Origin: DASRWI01 sp035654655
GTDB lineage: Bacteria > Bacteroidota > Ignavibacteria > Ignavibacteriales > Ignavibacteriaceae
Length of the DNA: 64,000 bases
NCBI GenBank assembly: GCA_035654655.1
Contig: DASRWI010000017.1
Span: forward strand, 115,552-179,551
Direction of reading: 5' to 3'
Shown here: positions 43,548 through 52,934 of the stretch, piece after piece
How positions within the stretch are numbered: the stretch's first letter is position 1
Layout: each line of letters opens with the position of its first letter
Translations under genes and position numbers: made by a program
The notes under the pieces: generated by a model
Databases searched by the model: none
What the model saw: the letters and a program-made list of their open reading frames with translations, nothing else
Told to the model about the DNA's origin: nothing

Positions 43548-45224
43548 CTATTGCATTTTTTTTACGAATGAATCATATTCATCCTGAGTTTGGAAATAAA
43601 CTCTAACTCTATACCATTGTTCTCCTCTAACCTTAACACCTTCAACAGCTACAGTATATCCATTGCCGGTTAATTTATTTACTTCCTTTTCAGCCTTCTT
43701 ATATGATTGCCATGAAGATAGCTGAATTGAATATTTTCCATCAAATAAAGAACTTTGTGCTGGAGCTGTTTTTTTTATATTATCCCCAATCTGGTTATTC
43801 GTAGTTGAATTCACAGAAGGATTAATTTGTTTATTCTCTTCAGTTTTATTCTCTGAAAGAGAAGGAACTTTCTCATTTTCTTTTTTAACTTCAGGAGTTG
43901 TTTCATTTGTATTAGTTGAAACAGGAATATCATCTTTCTTTTCAATAACAACCGGTTGAGGTTCCTTACTGTTAAAAGTAAATAATTTGTAACCCATTTT
44001 GTAGTAGGCAAAGAGAGCAATCAAGATAACAACAAGCAATCCAGCAGCAATATAAAAACCTTTATTTGATTTTTTCTTTGCTCCATAAAATTCATCTACA
44101 GAATCATCGTCCTTTTTTCTTTTTCTCTCTTTTATTGAAACAGGTTTATCATTTTCTTCTTCCTCATTTAATAAGGCATCCTTCCTCTCACTTTTTGTTA
44201 AAGAAAGAGACTCCCAAATTTTATCTTCACTTAATATATCTTTGTCTTTTAGATTTTCATCAAAAGTATCTTCTGAAGTATATTCTTCAATCTTTTCTTC
44301 TGATATATCTTCTTCAGGATTATCAATTAACTCATTGAAATCCCATGGTTCAGCAGTACTGGCTTCAATAACAGGAGTATCATCATCAACAATTAATTCA
44401 TCAAGCAATTTTTCATCATCGGCAAAAGCTTCTTTTTCAGGTTTTTGTTCTTTGTTTGGTGATTCATCAGGTACTTCAGCTGGAATTTCTTCAGGTTCTT
44501 CTTTTGGAATATCCTGCCCGGGAACTTCTTCAGGAACATTTATTTGTTCTTCAATAATTCCTTCTTCAACAGTATTTTTTTCAGGGAAAAACCTATAAGT
44601 GACTGGTTTTACTTGTTCATAAATATCATCCTCGTTATTGTCATTCTTAACAATGATTTTTGATTTATTATAAACATCCACTTTCTTTTTCGTAGGAATT
44701 ATTTCATTATCAGTTTGAGGGTCACCTGTATCAAAACTTAATTTTTGATATTCATCCTCTGTAATAATCAGAAATTCTCCGCCAACTGTTGGGTTAGGAA
44801 TATATGCTGCTGTGTTAAAGAAGTTTTCAGCTTTTGATTCTATATTTTTTCTTTTCTCATCAGCAGAATGAGACATAACTATATCATCTTCTTCAGCTTT
44901 TTCGAAAGGCATAAAATTTTTGCCAATACTTAAACTAAAATAAGAGTCAACAGGATTTGTTTCCGTTTTCTCAGAAGGAATATTAAAGATTATTTGTTCA
45001 CCATTTTTATCTGTAAACAATATAATCTCTATGTTTTTATCAAAAGTTTGTTTTATTATTCCGTGTTTTAAGGAAAAAGTACCAAGCTGTTCAATCTCAA
45101 CACCATCGCCGTGTTTCAGAAAGGCAGCACATTTTGATAAAAATATTTCTAAAAATAATTTACCTTCTGAACCGGGTATTCCGGCTACCTTAGTAAAACT
45201 GGATAATAATTCTTTCTTTAACAT
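43548..45224 (-). CDS. HU-like (CCDC81-type) domain protein with membrane helix and SPOR domain
   Basis: 558 residues. Residues 1-75 resemble an HU/CCDC81-type domain (LEIFLSKCAAFLKHGDGVEIEQLGTFSLKHG). A long acidic, low-complexity stretch (about 180-370, rich in Glu, Asp, Pro) leads to a single helix (about 388-410) after basic residues. The C-terminal 66 residues are a SPOR domain (YSIQLSSWQSYKKAEKEV), which binds glycan strands lacking stem peptides at division sites. Topology: HU part inside, SPOR in the periplasm. Such HU-SPOR proteins are known in Bacteroidota but not well studied. Confidence 0.82.
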   Translation of the reverse strand: MLKKELLSSFTKVAGIPGSEGKLFLEIFLSKCAAFLKHGDGVEIEQLGTFSLKHGIIKQTFDKNIEIILFTDKNGEQIIFNIPSEKTETNPVDSYFSLSIGKNFMPFEKAEEDDIVMSHSADEKRKNIESKAENFFNTAAYIPNPTVGGEFLIITEDEYQKLSFDTGDPQTDNEIIPTKKKVDVYNKSKIIVKNDNNEDDIYEQVKPVTYRFFPEKNTVEEGIIEEQINVPEEVPGQDIPKEEPEEIPAEVPDESPNKEQKPEKEAFADDEKLLDELIVDDDTPVIEASTAEPWDFNELIDNPEEDISEEKIEEYTSEDTFDENLKDKDILSEDKIWESLSLTKSERKDALLNEEEENDKPVSIKERKRKKDDDSVDEFYGAKKKSNKGFYIAAGLLVVILIALFAYYKMGYKLFTFNSKEPQPVVIEKKDDIPVSTNTNETTPEVKKENEKVPSLSENKTEENKQINPSVNSTTNNQIGDNIKKTAPAQSSLFDGKYSIQLSSWQSYKKAEKEVNKLTGNGYTVAVEGVKVRGEQWYRVRVYFQTQDEYDSFVKKMQ

Positions 45225-45242
45225 TTAATTTCTTTTATTTTG

Positions 45243-46835
45243 TTACCAATTATATTTAATTCCTGCTAAAATATCTAATGGCATTTCTTTGTAGTTCAGC
45301 CACACCGCATTGTTTCTATTCAATAGATTAAGAGCACTCAGAGTTATGAAAAAATTATCAGTTAATTTATATTCCGCTTTTAATTGAAGGTTTATAAAAG
45401 GTTCAATTTTTTTAAGATTTAAACTATCGGCATAAGTTGATGAATTAAATATGCCCTTTACTTCCGTTATAAGCTTCCCAGAAAATGTATATGAATAAGA
45501 TGCAGAAGCTTCTATACCCGGATTATATGGTATACTTTTATTAGAATCTTTATTTTTTGTACTACTAAGATTTAAAGAAGAATAAAAAGTACCATAATAA
45601 AATGTATAATATATTACATTAAATTCAAGTTCAATTCTGTTCACATCAGCAGTTTTAATATCAAAAGTTCCTAATCTATTTGATGTTGTAAAATATGGAT
45701 GATTTGAAGCTGAAAAGAATTTGAAAACACCATTAGCTTCAAAGTTCAAAGGGTTTTCATATTTTACAAAAGCTGAAATTGAATTAATTCTTGTTTCAAA
45801 ATTGTTTCTTAGGCTTCTTGTATTAAAATAAGGATTTTTATTCAAAAAATTCAAGGAACTATAATAGATTGCCTGCGGTGCAAATTCTCCATAAATATTA
45901 AACTTCTTATCAAATTGCAGCCCGACTGAAACAAAAGGACCAATAAAATCATTACCTCCCTGAGCATTATATTGTAATCCAGCAAGAGCTCTGAAAAATT
46001 CATTAATCTTAAAACCAACAAAAGGTCTTAATGAAATAAATGAAGTTGAAAGGTCCTTTAAGGAATCACCTTCAAAATTGTCAAACTTGAATCTGGATAA
46101 AATTCCTATAGAGAAATTATCAAGTTTCAAATTTCCATAATAATTAAGATTTACATTATTATCGTAGTAATTTTCTTCCTTTAAAGTCGCAAATTCATCC
46201 TTTAATTCAAGGTCGTACTGCATTAAAGCATTATTTAAATTCTTTAACTGAAATGACCCTCCGCCATCCAACTTATTTAACTTCTGTACAATTGGAGCAT
46301 TATAAATTCTGTACGAACTGTTATTTAATAAGCCATTAAATCTAATATCAGCATTTGAAAAAATACTTTCTCCATCAGAAATGTGAATTAAATAATCTGC
46401 AAAACCATTTAGAAACATCTTATCAGCATTTTTAATATATGGGCGAATGCTGTTAGCGGAGATTCCTAAGTTAAAAATATTGTTTTCAGTAAAAGTATTA
46501 AAGCGGTAATATGCCAAAGGTAAATTATTAAATCCAGCTGCAATTGAAAAACTATGATTATAGAAATGTAATGAATCGTGCAAAATAAATTCATCCGGCA
46601 AAGGATTAGAAAGGTCTAAAGGCTCAAGCTTTTCTGATGAATATTCCGGTTTAATGTAATCATTACTAAGAACTGAATTTATCTCAGGTGAGTACTTATC
46701 TGTCTTTTCAATATTAACTACGTCTTCACCCATAATAACAAAATCAGGAAGTTCAACCTTAGGTTCATTGTTGTTCTGTTGACCGAATAAAACAATATTA
46801 AATGTAAATAAGAATAATAAGAATTTCATTTTCAC
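45243..46835 (-). CDS. Outer-membrane beta-barrel protein, TonB-receptor-like barrel without plug
   Basis: 530 residues. The start is GTG (46833-46835), overlapping the TPR stop as GTGA, with AGAGG six bases upstream. Signal peptide to about residue 19 (FLFTFNIVLFG). No plug domain is visible. From about residue 95 the sequence alternates polar and aromatic residues in strand-like segments (SFSIAAGFNNLPLAYYRFN, FITLSALNLLNRNNAVW) and ends in ILAGIKYNW, an aromatic C-terminus typical of barrels. Ligand unknown. Confidence 0.72.
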   Translation of the reverse strand: MKMKFLLFLFTFNIVLFGQQNNNEPKVELPDFVIMGEDVVNIEKTDKYSPEINSVLSNDYIKPEYSSEKLEPLDLSNPLPDEFILHDSLHFYNHSFSIAAGFNNLPLAYYRFNTFTENNIFNLGISANSIRPYIKNADKMFLNGFADYLIHISDGESIFSNADIRFNGLLNNSSYRIYNAPIVQKLNKLDGGGSFQLKNLNNALMQYDLELKDEFATLKEENYYDNNVNLNYYGNLKLDNFSIGILSRFKFDNFEGDSLKDLSTSFISLRPFVGFKINEFFRALAGLQYNAQGGNDFIGPFVSVGLQFDKKFNIYGEFAPQAIYYSSLNFLNKNPYFNTRSLRNNFETRINSISAFVKYENPLNFEANGVFKFFSASNHPYFTTSNRLGTFDIKTADVNRIELEFNVIYYTFYYGTFYSSLNLSSTKNKDSNKSIPYNPGIEASASYSYTFSGKLITEVKGIFNSSTYADSLNLKKIEPFINLQLKAEYKLTDNFFITLSALNLLNRNNAVWLNYKEMPLDILAGIKYNW

Positions 46836-49801
46836 TTTAAGCCTCTCAATTTATTTTGAGCTTCTTTTCCATATACATCTTTTGGATGTTTTTGTAAAAC
46901 AATTTTATACATTTCTTTAGCTTTTTCCATATCATTTAAAGCTGTATAGCACTCACCCATTTTTAGGTAAGAACTTGTAACCCATTCATCATGTTCAGAA
47001 AAATTTGTATTAACTCTAACAAAGTTTGTCAAAGCTTCTTCATATTGCTGTTGTTCAAGATAAAGAATGCCAAGATAGTATTGGGCTCTTGCTCCTAATT
47101 CATCATTCCTGGTTTCAGCAAGATTTTTGAAATATGATTCAGCAGTTTCATAGTCACTCTTCGCCAAAGAAATCATCCCCAATTCCAGCTTTGCTCTCTC
47201 AGCATAAATTGTTTCCGTATGCTCCTGTAAGATTGAAAAGAAAATATCACCGGCTGCATCAAGATTGCTATTTTCTGCAAGTGCAGAAGCCTTTAGAAAT
47301 AATATCTCTGCTTTTTCTTCACCATTTAAATTCTTACTTAATATTTTATCATAAACCTTAATAACATCAATATATTGTTTTTGCTGTGTATACAATTCCG
47401 CTAATTCCCTTGCTGATGTCAAAAATATTTCTGATTGAGAATAATTATCAACAACATATGAATAATTAATTATAGCCTCATTACTTTGATTCATCTGTTC
47501 AGAAATTTTACCCAACCAATAATATGCATCCGGCAATAATTTACTTGTAGGATAACCAACTATAAACTGTTGAAATGATTCCTTGGCTAAAGAATATTCA
47601 TCAGAGTTAAAATAAATCTCGCCTTTCTTGAACATTAACTCATCTGAATTCTTTGTATTATTTTTTTCAACATAATCGTTGATTGTACTAATGGCTAAGT
47701 CAGTTCTGCCCATTGAGGTATAGCTTTGCTGTAAGCTGTTCAATGCATCATTTGCAGAAGGGGAATTAGGATAATCTGAGATTACTTTTTTATAATACAC
47801 TATTGCTGAATCAAATTTTCCAATATTGAAATAAGTATCTCCCATAGTATAATAGACTTGAGGTAAAATATTATTCCCCGGATATTTATAAATAGCTTCC
47901 CTGAATGTAACTAAAGCCTGAGGATAATTATTTTGCTGGAAGTTAATCCAACCGATAAAGAATTGAGCTTTTGCTGCATACTCTGATTGCGGATATTTTG
48001 TCTGAAGAGCATACAACTCGCTTATGGCTTCACTGTTCTTACCTGCTTTATACAAAGCTTGAGCATATTGAAAATTTGTAAAAGGATCATTTACCTTTTT
48101 CTCTGTATTGAAGAATTTTTTATAAATATCAATAGCTGCTGAATATCTTTTGCTCCCATAATAGCTGTCAGCTAAGCGAAGATAAGCATCTTCATACTTT
48201 ATATCTTTTGGATTATTTTTTATAAACTGTTCAAAATATTCTGAAGCATTTACAAAATCTCTTTGATTAAAGTATGAATATCCTTTTCCATAAACAGAAG
48301 CATCATAAAGGTTACTATTACTTTCAATCTTATTATAATATTCAATGGCTTCTTTATATTTATCCTGCTTAAAATAACTTTCGGCTATATAATAATTAAT
48401 TTTATCTTTTTCGTTTAATGCACCTTTAGATAAAACATCTTTCAGCAAATTAATTACCTCATCATACTGCTTCAGATAATATTTTGAAATTCCATCACCT
48501 AATCTTGCTCTTAGAATAAGAGAATTATCTACACCTTTAATTCTCGAAGCATCTCTAAATTTCTTTTGAGCTTCAGGTATTTTATTCTGCTGAAGATTTA
48601 TATCGCCTGATAGAATTAATGACTTAGATCTAACTTCATTATCCTTACTACTTACTGAGCTTTCAAGATAATACTCAGCTTTATCAAATTTCTTATTATT
48701 GTAATTAAGAACAGCTAATTGATACCCGGCATTATCAGCAAGAATATTATCGGGATAATTATCAATGAAATCATTATAAATTTTATAGGCTTCATTATCT
48801 CTCCCGGCATATCTCTTTGCTTCTGCTTTATAAAAGAATGAATTTATTCCCAAAGAATCTGAGTTTTTAGATAAGTTGTTGAAAATCTTATAAGCTTCAT
48901 TATATCTTTTCTGCTGAAAATATGTCCAGGCTAAACCATAAAGACTTTCATTATAAAGTTCAGAGTCTTCAAAATTCTTAATTACTTCTGAATAAGTCTT
49001 TTCTGCATCTTTATATTCTTCTGCTCTGTAATAAGAGTTTGCAAGAAGATATAAACCTTCAGCATATTTTTCTTTTGGAAGATTTTCAAGTACTGGATTA
49101 TTTAATTCCAAGATAGAAGATTGATAGTCTTTTAATTTAAAGTAGCATATTCCAATTCTTACCTGTGCCTGAACTGCTAGTGGACTGCTGCTGTAAAATG
49201 ATAAAAGTTTATCATAATTCTCTACTGCTTTTTTGTAATCACCTGTTTTCTCATAAGCTAAAGCAAGAGAGAAGATGGATTTATCAATATACTTATTGTT
49301 CTTTTTTGCAATTGAATTCTCAAGAAAAGAAATAGCATCCTCTACATTATCTTCCTTCATATAAGATTCACCCACCCAATAAAGAGATGAGCCATAATGA
49401 CTGCTGCCGGGATAATCAGATAAAATTTTATTGAAGTATTCTCTTGATGAGGGATACTTTTCTTCAACAAAATAAATGGAAGCTAATTTGTAAATGGATT
49501 CTTCCTTATAGCTTGTCCAATGTCCATTTATTAAGGATAAAAATCCTTTTTCAGCAGCATCTAATTCATCAAGATTAAGATAAGCATCCGATTGGTAAAA
49601 TTTTGCTGAAGAATAAAGTTCATCCTGAAATTTATATTCTTCAAAAAAATTATCAAATTTAATTACTGCCTTTGTGTAGTCCTTATTATTGTATGCAGTA
49701 ACTGCTTCGTAATATATGCCTGAATTTTGTCCAAACAATAATGTTGGGAAAAATAAAAGCAGATAAAAAAGAAATAATTTTAATTTAAAGTTTTTATTCA
49801 T
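46832..49801 (-). CDS. Large periplasmic tetratricopeptide-repeat protein
   Basis: 989 residues. Signal peptide MNKNFKLKLFLFYLLLFFPTLLFG is followed by more than twenty TPR-type helical repeats with A/G-x-x-Y and aromatic spacing (e.g. YSSAKFYQSDAYLNL, AEYYLESSVSSKDNEV, QAQVRIGICYFKL). YbgF/BamD-like repeats serve as assembly scaffolds. The start overlaps the DUF92 stop as ATGA, and the barrel gene follows with a GTGA overlap. Position suggests a scaffold for the barrel, SPOR and TonB proteins. Confidence 0.85.
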   Translation of the reverse strand: MNKNFKLKLFLFYLLLFFPTLLFGQNSGIYYEAVTAYNNKDYTKAVIKFDNFFEEYKFQDELYSSAKFYQSDAYLNLDELDAAEKGFLSLINGHWTSYKEESIYKLASIYFVEEKYPSSREYFNKILSDYPGSSHYGSSLYWVGESYMKEDNVEDAISFLENSIAKKNNKYIDKSIFSLALAYEKTGDYKKAVENYDKLLSFYSSSPLAVQAQVRIGICYFKLKDYQSSILELNNPVLENLPKEKYAEGLYLLANSYYRAEEYKDAEKTYSEVIKNFEDSELYNESLYGLAWTYFQQKRYNEAYKIFNNLSKNSDSLGINSFFYKAEAKRYAGRDNEAYKIYNDFIDNYPDNILADNAGYQLAVLNYNNKKFDKAEYYLESSVSSKDNEVRSKSLILSGDINLQQNKIPEAQKKFRDASRIKGVDNSLILRARLGDGISKYYLKQYDEVINLLKDVLSKGALNEKDKINYYIAESYFKQDKYKEAIEYYNKIESNSNLYDASVYGKGYSYFNQRDFVNASEYFEQFIKNNPKDIKYEDAYLRLADSYYGSKRYSAAIDIYKKFFNTEKKVNDPFTNFQYAQALYKAGKNSEAISELYALQTKYPQSEYAAKAQFFIGWINFQQNNYPQALVTFREAIYKYPGNNILPQVYYTMGDTYFNIGKFDSAIVYYKKVISDYPNSPSANDALNSLQQSYTSMGRTDLAISTINDYVEKNNTKNSDELMFKKGEIYFNSDEYSLAKESFQQFIVGYPTSKLLPDAYYWLGKISEQMNQSNEAIINYSYVVDNYSQSEIFLTSARELAELYTQQKQYIDVIKVYDKILSKNLNGEEKAEILFLKASALAENSNLDAAGDIFFSILQEHTETIYAERAKLELGMISLAKSDYETAESYFKNLAETRNDELGARAQYYLGILYLEQQQYEEALTNFVRVNTNFSEHDEWVTSSYLKMGECYTALNDMEKAKEMYKIVLQKHPKDVYGKEAQNKLRGLK

Positions 49802-50598
49802 TTAATAATCCAAAAGAAGTATGAGAATAAACATCCGGAAAATGATGCAGCCAGGTTGACAAAATTATTATCAACAAAACTCAAACCTTTAACTTTTTCA
49901 GAAGCAGTATTACAATGTTCCTTCAACTCAATACTTTTACCACAAATACTGCAGACATACTTTGCCTGCATTGTTGCACCTAAAATACTATCAACTAAAC
50001 TGCCAAAAAATCCGGATAATGTTATTATTATTAAAAAATCTAATATATTATTTTTTATCCATATTAAGGACACAAATCCCAATATAAAAGCCCCTAATAA
50101 TGAAGCCAAAGTACCCATTATACTAACTCCACCTGAAGTACCTTGTTCAACTTTTTTAAATGAAATAATTGATACAGTATTATTTTGACGTAATCCTCCT
50201 ATTTCAGTTCCCCACGTATCAGCAGTAACTGCAGCGACTGAAGAACAAAAAAGAAGATAAATAATTTCTATTTCAGTGAAAATATAAATTATGAACAGAG
50301 ATAGTGGAATAATCCCATTTGAGAGTACCTGCAGGTAATCTCTTCCTAAAGATTTAATTTTTTCATCAGAAATTTTACTTGTTCTATTTCTAATATTGGT
50401 TAAAACACTTGATGTAAAGAAAAAAGTAATAATAGGAATAGACCACTTCCAGGAGCCAAAACCAAAAAGTACTATAGCAAATATGCAGCTTGAAATTATT
50501 CCGCTATTTGTAAGGAATTTATGCTTGAAAGATAAATATGCAATACCGGCCGCAAATAAAACTGCCAATAAAATATTTGTGTATGAAATGCCTGCCAA
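49798..50598 (-). CDS. DUF92 (TMEM19-like) integral membrane protein
   Basis: 266 residues, about six to seven helices. DUF92 features include SSVAAVTADTWGTEIGGL, GTSGGVSIMGTLASLLGA and GSLVDSILGATMQAKY, near a four-Cys/His cluster (CSICGKSIELKEHCN). In plants a member acts as a phytyl-phosphate kinase, but bacterial roles are unclear. The assumed start is TTG (50596-50598), with AAGG only two bases upstream; no ATG is in frame before an upstream stop, so the true start is uncertain. First gene of the envelope operon. Confidence 0.82.
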   Translation of the reverse strand: MAGISYTNILLAVLFAAGIAYLSFKHKFLTNSGIISSCIFAIVLFGFGSWKWSIPIITFFFTSSVLTNIRNRTSKISDEKIKSLGRDYLQVLSNGIIPLSLFIIYIFTEIEIIYLLFCSSVAAVTADTWGTEIGGLRQNNTVSIISFKKVEQGTSGGVSIMGTLASLLGAFILGFVSLIWIKNNILDFLIIITLSGFFGSLVDSILGATMQAKYVCSICGKSIELKEHCNTASEKVKGLSFVDNNFVNLAASFSGCLFSYFFWIIK

Positions 50599-50754
50599 TA
50601 CCTTAACTATGTATTTATGTTATCTTAAATAAATGTAACAAATAAGTAATAATCAAGGTATTTTACAAATAAGGTTTAGAAATTGTGCCCTTATCATTTT
50701 GCAAATTCATTATAAATAAGTATTTATTTTATATAAAAATAAATAAGGTGTGGA

Positions 50755-51366
50755 ATGAAAAAATTAATTTTACTATCAGTAATGTTTTTGTTCTTCTATT
50801 TTAATGCACAAGCCCAATTAAAATTAGGTGTTGGAGGAGGTTTCTCTTTCATTCAATCCCCTGATGCTCTTACAAATCAAAATGGATTAGACTTTAATAA
50901 TGAATACCATATTGGAGTCAAAGCAAAATTATCTTTGCCTCTTTTGCCCTTTGCTCCTGCCGGATTTATAAATTATCATATGTTAAATGGAGAGGGCAGC
51001 AGCGTTGCAGGAAATTTTGAAAGTAAATCAAACATTATAAGCTTAGGTTTAGGTGGTGAAATGTCGTTGATACCAGGTCCCGTCAGCCCTTACTTATCTT
51101 TAGATATAGCAATGAACATTATAAACGACATTGAAGTTAACTTTAATAATACTAATAGTACTATCAGCTTACCAGGTTCAAATGCTTATTCAGACCAATC
51201 AAGATTTGGATTAGGACTTGGAGCAGGAGCTGAGATTACTTTATTGCCAATAAATTTTGATTTGCAACTAAAATATAATTTTATCAATCTGATTGGTAAA
51301 AAATCTGGTGAGGAATCAATTGGAATTCTTACACTAACTGCCTACGTTTTATTTAGTTCTAATTAG
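50755..51366 (+). CDS. Outer-membrane beta-barrel protein (OmpA/OmpW-like), small
   Basis: 203 residues. Signal peptide (MKKLILLSVMFLFFYFNAQA) is followed by strand-like segments with Gly-rich turns (KLGVGGGFSFIQ, GLGLGAGAEITLLP) and ends in FSSN after an aromatic run. The shape fits a small eight- to ten-stranded barrel of the outer membrane. AAGGTG precedes the ATG, directly after an AT-only inverted repeat at 50721-50745. Monocistronic. Ligand unknown. Confidence 0.75.
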   Translation: MKKLILLSVMFLFFYFNAQAQLKLGVGGGFSFIQSPDALTNQNGLDFNNEYHIGVKAKLSLPLLPFAPAGFINYHMLNGEGSSVAGNFESKSNIISLGLGGEMSLIPGPVSPYLSLDIAMNIINDIEVNFNNTNSTISLPGSNAYSDQSRFGLGLGAGAEITLLPINFDLQLKYNFINLIGKKSGEESIGILTLTAYVLFSSN

Positions 51367-51376
51367 TATAATTTTA

Positions 51377-51403
51377 TTTCCTTCTCCTTATAGGAGAAGG
51401 AAA
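51377..51403. repeat. 12-bp hairpin between convergent genes
   Basis: TTTCCTTCTCCT/AGGAGAAGGAAA is a perfect 12-bp stem with a 3-base loop, between the outer-membrane gene and the ferredoxin gene. Neither side has a T run, so it is a possible terminator or mRNA end stabiliser. Confidence 0.55.
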
Positions 51404-51414
51404 TAATAAAAAAG

Positions 51415-52230
51415 CTAATTTAATATCTCTCCATTTATTCCAATAACTGAAACCTTAACAGGGACATCTTTATCAGCCATATCAACAGCTTGCTGAGCTA
51501 AACTTAACAATCCTCTGCAGCAAGGAACCTGCATTATTACAACTGTTATTGATTGAATATTGGAATCATTTATCATTGCAATTAACTTATTAAGATAGAC
51601 TTCTTTGTTGGTATCTAATTTTGGACAAGCAATAGCTATGCTTCTATCTTTCATATAAGTATTATGAAAATCTCCAAAAGAAAATGCACAACAATCAGCA
51701 GCTAATAACAAATTTGAGTTTTGATAATACTCCGCAAATGGTGAAACTAAATGAAGCTGGATTGGCCATTGTGTTAATTGGCTCTGAGGTTTGTAATCAA
51801 TTTCAGGTTCAACTTCCCTCTTTATTGTCCTTTCTGCAGAACCAGGACAACTTGAAAAAGTTCTTTGTTCAACTTGCTCTGCTTTGTAAGGAATACTTCT
51901 TTCCTTAAGGTAGTTCAGTGCTATAGCCAGGTAACCAAATTCATTATGTTCTTTTAGATGTTTAAGATGTGCCTGGATTACATTTTGCCCACCTTTAACA
52001 ATTGTGTCCATTACAATTTCTTCATCATAAGGTTCAGCTTCTCTTTCTTCAACTGTAATTGCACCTTGAGGACAATAACCTAAACAAGCACCAAGACCAT
52101 CGCAGAACAAGTCGCTTATCAATCTTGCTTTACCATCTATTAATTGTAATGCACCTTCGTGACATTCAGGAATACATAACCCACAGCCATCGCAGAGTTG
52201 TTCATCAATATTTATAATTTTTCTTTTCAT
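51415..52230 (-). CDS. 4Fe-4S ferredoxin-domain protein
   Basis: 271 residues. Cluster I motif CDGCGLCIPECHEG (C-x2-C-x2-C-x3-C) is intact. Cluster II is CDGLGACLGYCPQG, with C-x5-C-x3-C spacing, which is usual in this anaerobe-type ferredoxin family. The remaining ~200 residues (DTIVKGGQNVIQAHLKHLKEH, LLAADCCAFSFGDFH, VVIMQVPCCRGL) contain further Cys residues and an unknown fold. No ribosome site is visible and a hairpin lies eight bases before the ATG. Likely a soluble electron carrier or sensor. Confidence 0.85.
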   Translation of the reverse strand: MKRKIINIDEQLCDGCGLCIPECHEGALQLIDGKARLISDLFCDGLGACLGYCPQGAITVEEREAEPYDEEIVMDTIVKGGQNVIQAHLKHLKEHNEFGYLAIALNYLKERSIPYKAEQVEQRTFSSCPGSAERTIKREVEPEIDYKPQSQLTQWPIQLHLVSPFAEYYQNSNLLLAADCCAFSFGDFHNTYMKDRSIAIACPKLDTNKEVYLNKLIAMINDSNIQSITVVIMQVPCCRGLLSLAQQAVDMADKDVPVKVSVIGINGEILN

Positions 52231-52237
52231 TTGCTAA

Positions 52238-52259
52238 AATCAGATATTTTTATCTGATT
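52238..52259 (-). terminator. Hairpin directly before the ferredoxin gene, after tRNA-Leu
   Basis: AATCAGATA/TATCTGATT, a 9-bp stem with a TTTT loop, followed on the minus strand by TTTT. It should end tRNA-Leu transcription but sits eight bases before the ferredoxin ATG, so it may instead act as a leader hairpin for that gene. Confidence 0.55.
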
Positions 52260-52321
52260 AAAATAACGAAACTTACAGAGTTCTGCAACTATTTAGATAT
52301 AATTTATGGATGAAAAAGAAT

Positions 52322-52408
52322 TGGTGCGGAAGACGGGACTTGAACCCGTACGCCAATTAAGGCACTACCCCCTCAAGATAGCGTGTATACCAATTTCACC
52401 ACTTCCGC
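52322..52408 (-). tRNA. tRNA-Leu (anticodon GAG)
   Basis: The 87-base minus-strand RNA includes an encoded CCA. Acceptor GCGGAAG/CTTCCGC, D arm with GGTGAAATTGGTATAC, anticodon stem CTATC/GGTAG around TTGAGGG, a long variable arm (TGCCTTAATTGGCG), and T arm GGTTCAAGTCC. Anticodon GAG reads CUY leucine codons. The long arm confirms the leucine class. Confidence 0.93.
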
Positions 52409-52466
52409 AAATTTAGATACAAAAAATATACGTCAGAAAAGTTAAAAGCAATACTATCTGCTTTAT

Positions 52467-52934
52467 TTATTTATCTCTTCTCATTCGTTCACGCATTAAA
52501 ACTCCGCGTACTTCTTCTCTAAATCTGCGTTCAAATACCAAATATTTTACGATTTGTGCATCTGTAAGAATATCGGATATACCACTAATAAAATTTTCAC
52601 GCTCTTTGTTCATCTTACTATCTATTTCAAGATAGTTGTCAATAATTTTTTTATAATTACCATCTTTGTTATTTAATTGAGATTCCATCTGGTCAATCAT
52701 ATCATTTTGCTGCTTCATAAAATCATCCATTCTATTCCGATGGTCTTTTAGCCTGGTAATAAACTTAATGGAATTTTCTTCACTTAAATCAAGTTCATCT
52801 AAAAGTTTAACCTTTTCCAATTCCATTAATTTTTCTCTTCCTTTTCCATCCCCTCTAAAACGATGCTGCTGTGGGAACATATCAGTTGAAACAAGAAGTA
52901 AGATTGATAATATAATTATTAAATAGTTTTTCAT
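52467..52934 (-). CDS. Spy/CpxP-like periplasmic protein
   Basis: 155 residues. Signal peptide to about residue 22 (MKNYLIIILSILLLVSTDMF), then helical, highly charged sequence (LLDELDLSEENSIKFITRLKDH) similar to Spy/CpxP-type stress proteins and Bacteroidota periplasmic heavy-metal sensors. Such proteins bind misfolded proteins or metals and tune envelope-stress signalling. It begins one base after the anti-sigma gene stop, so it is co-transcribed with the ECF sigma unit and is a likely output of it. Confidence 0.75.
   Translation of the reverse strand: MKNYLIIILSILLLVSTDMFPQQHRFRGDGKGREKLMELEKVKLLDELDLSEENSIKFITRLKDHRNRMDDFMKQQNDMIDQMESQLNNKDGNYKKIIDNYLEIDSKMNKERENFISGISDILTDAQIVKYLVFERRFREEVRGVLMRERMRRDK

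Noticed and set aside
50721..50745. TATTTATTTT-ATATA-AAAATAAATA inverted repeat before the outer-membrane gene
   Set aside because: It is made only of A and T in an AT-rich genome, so a chance palindrome with little stability is likely.
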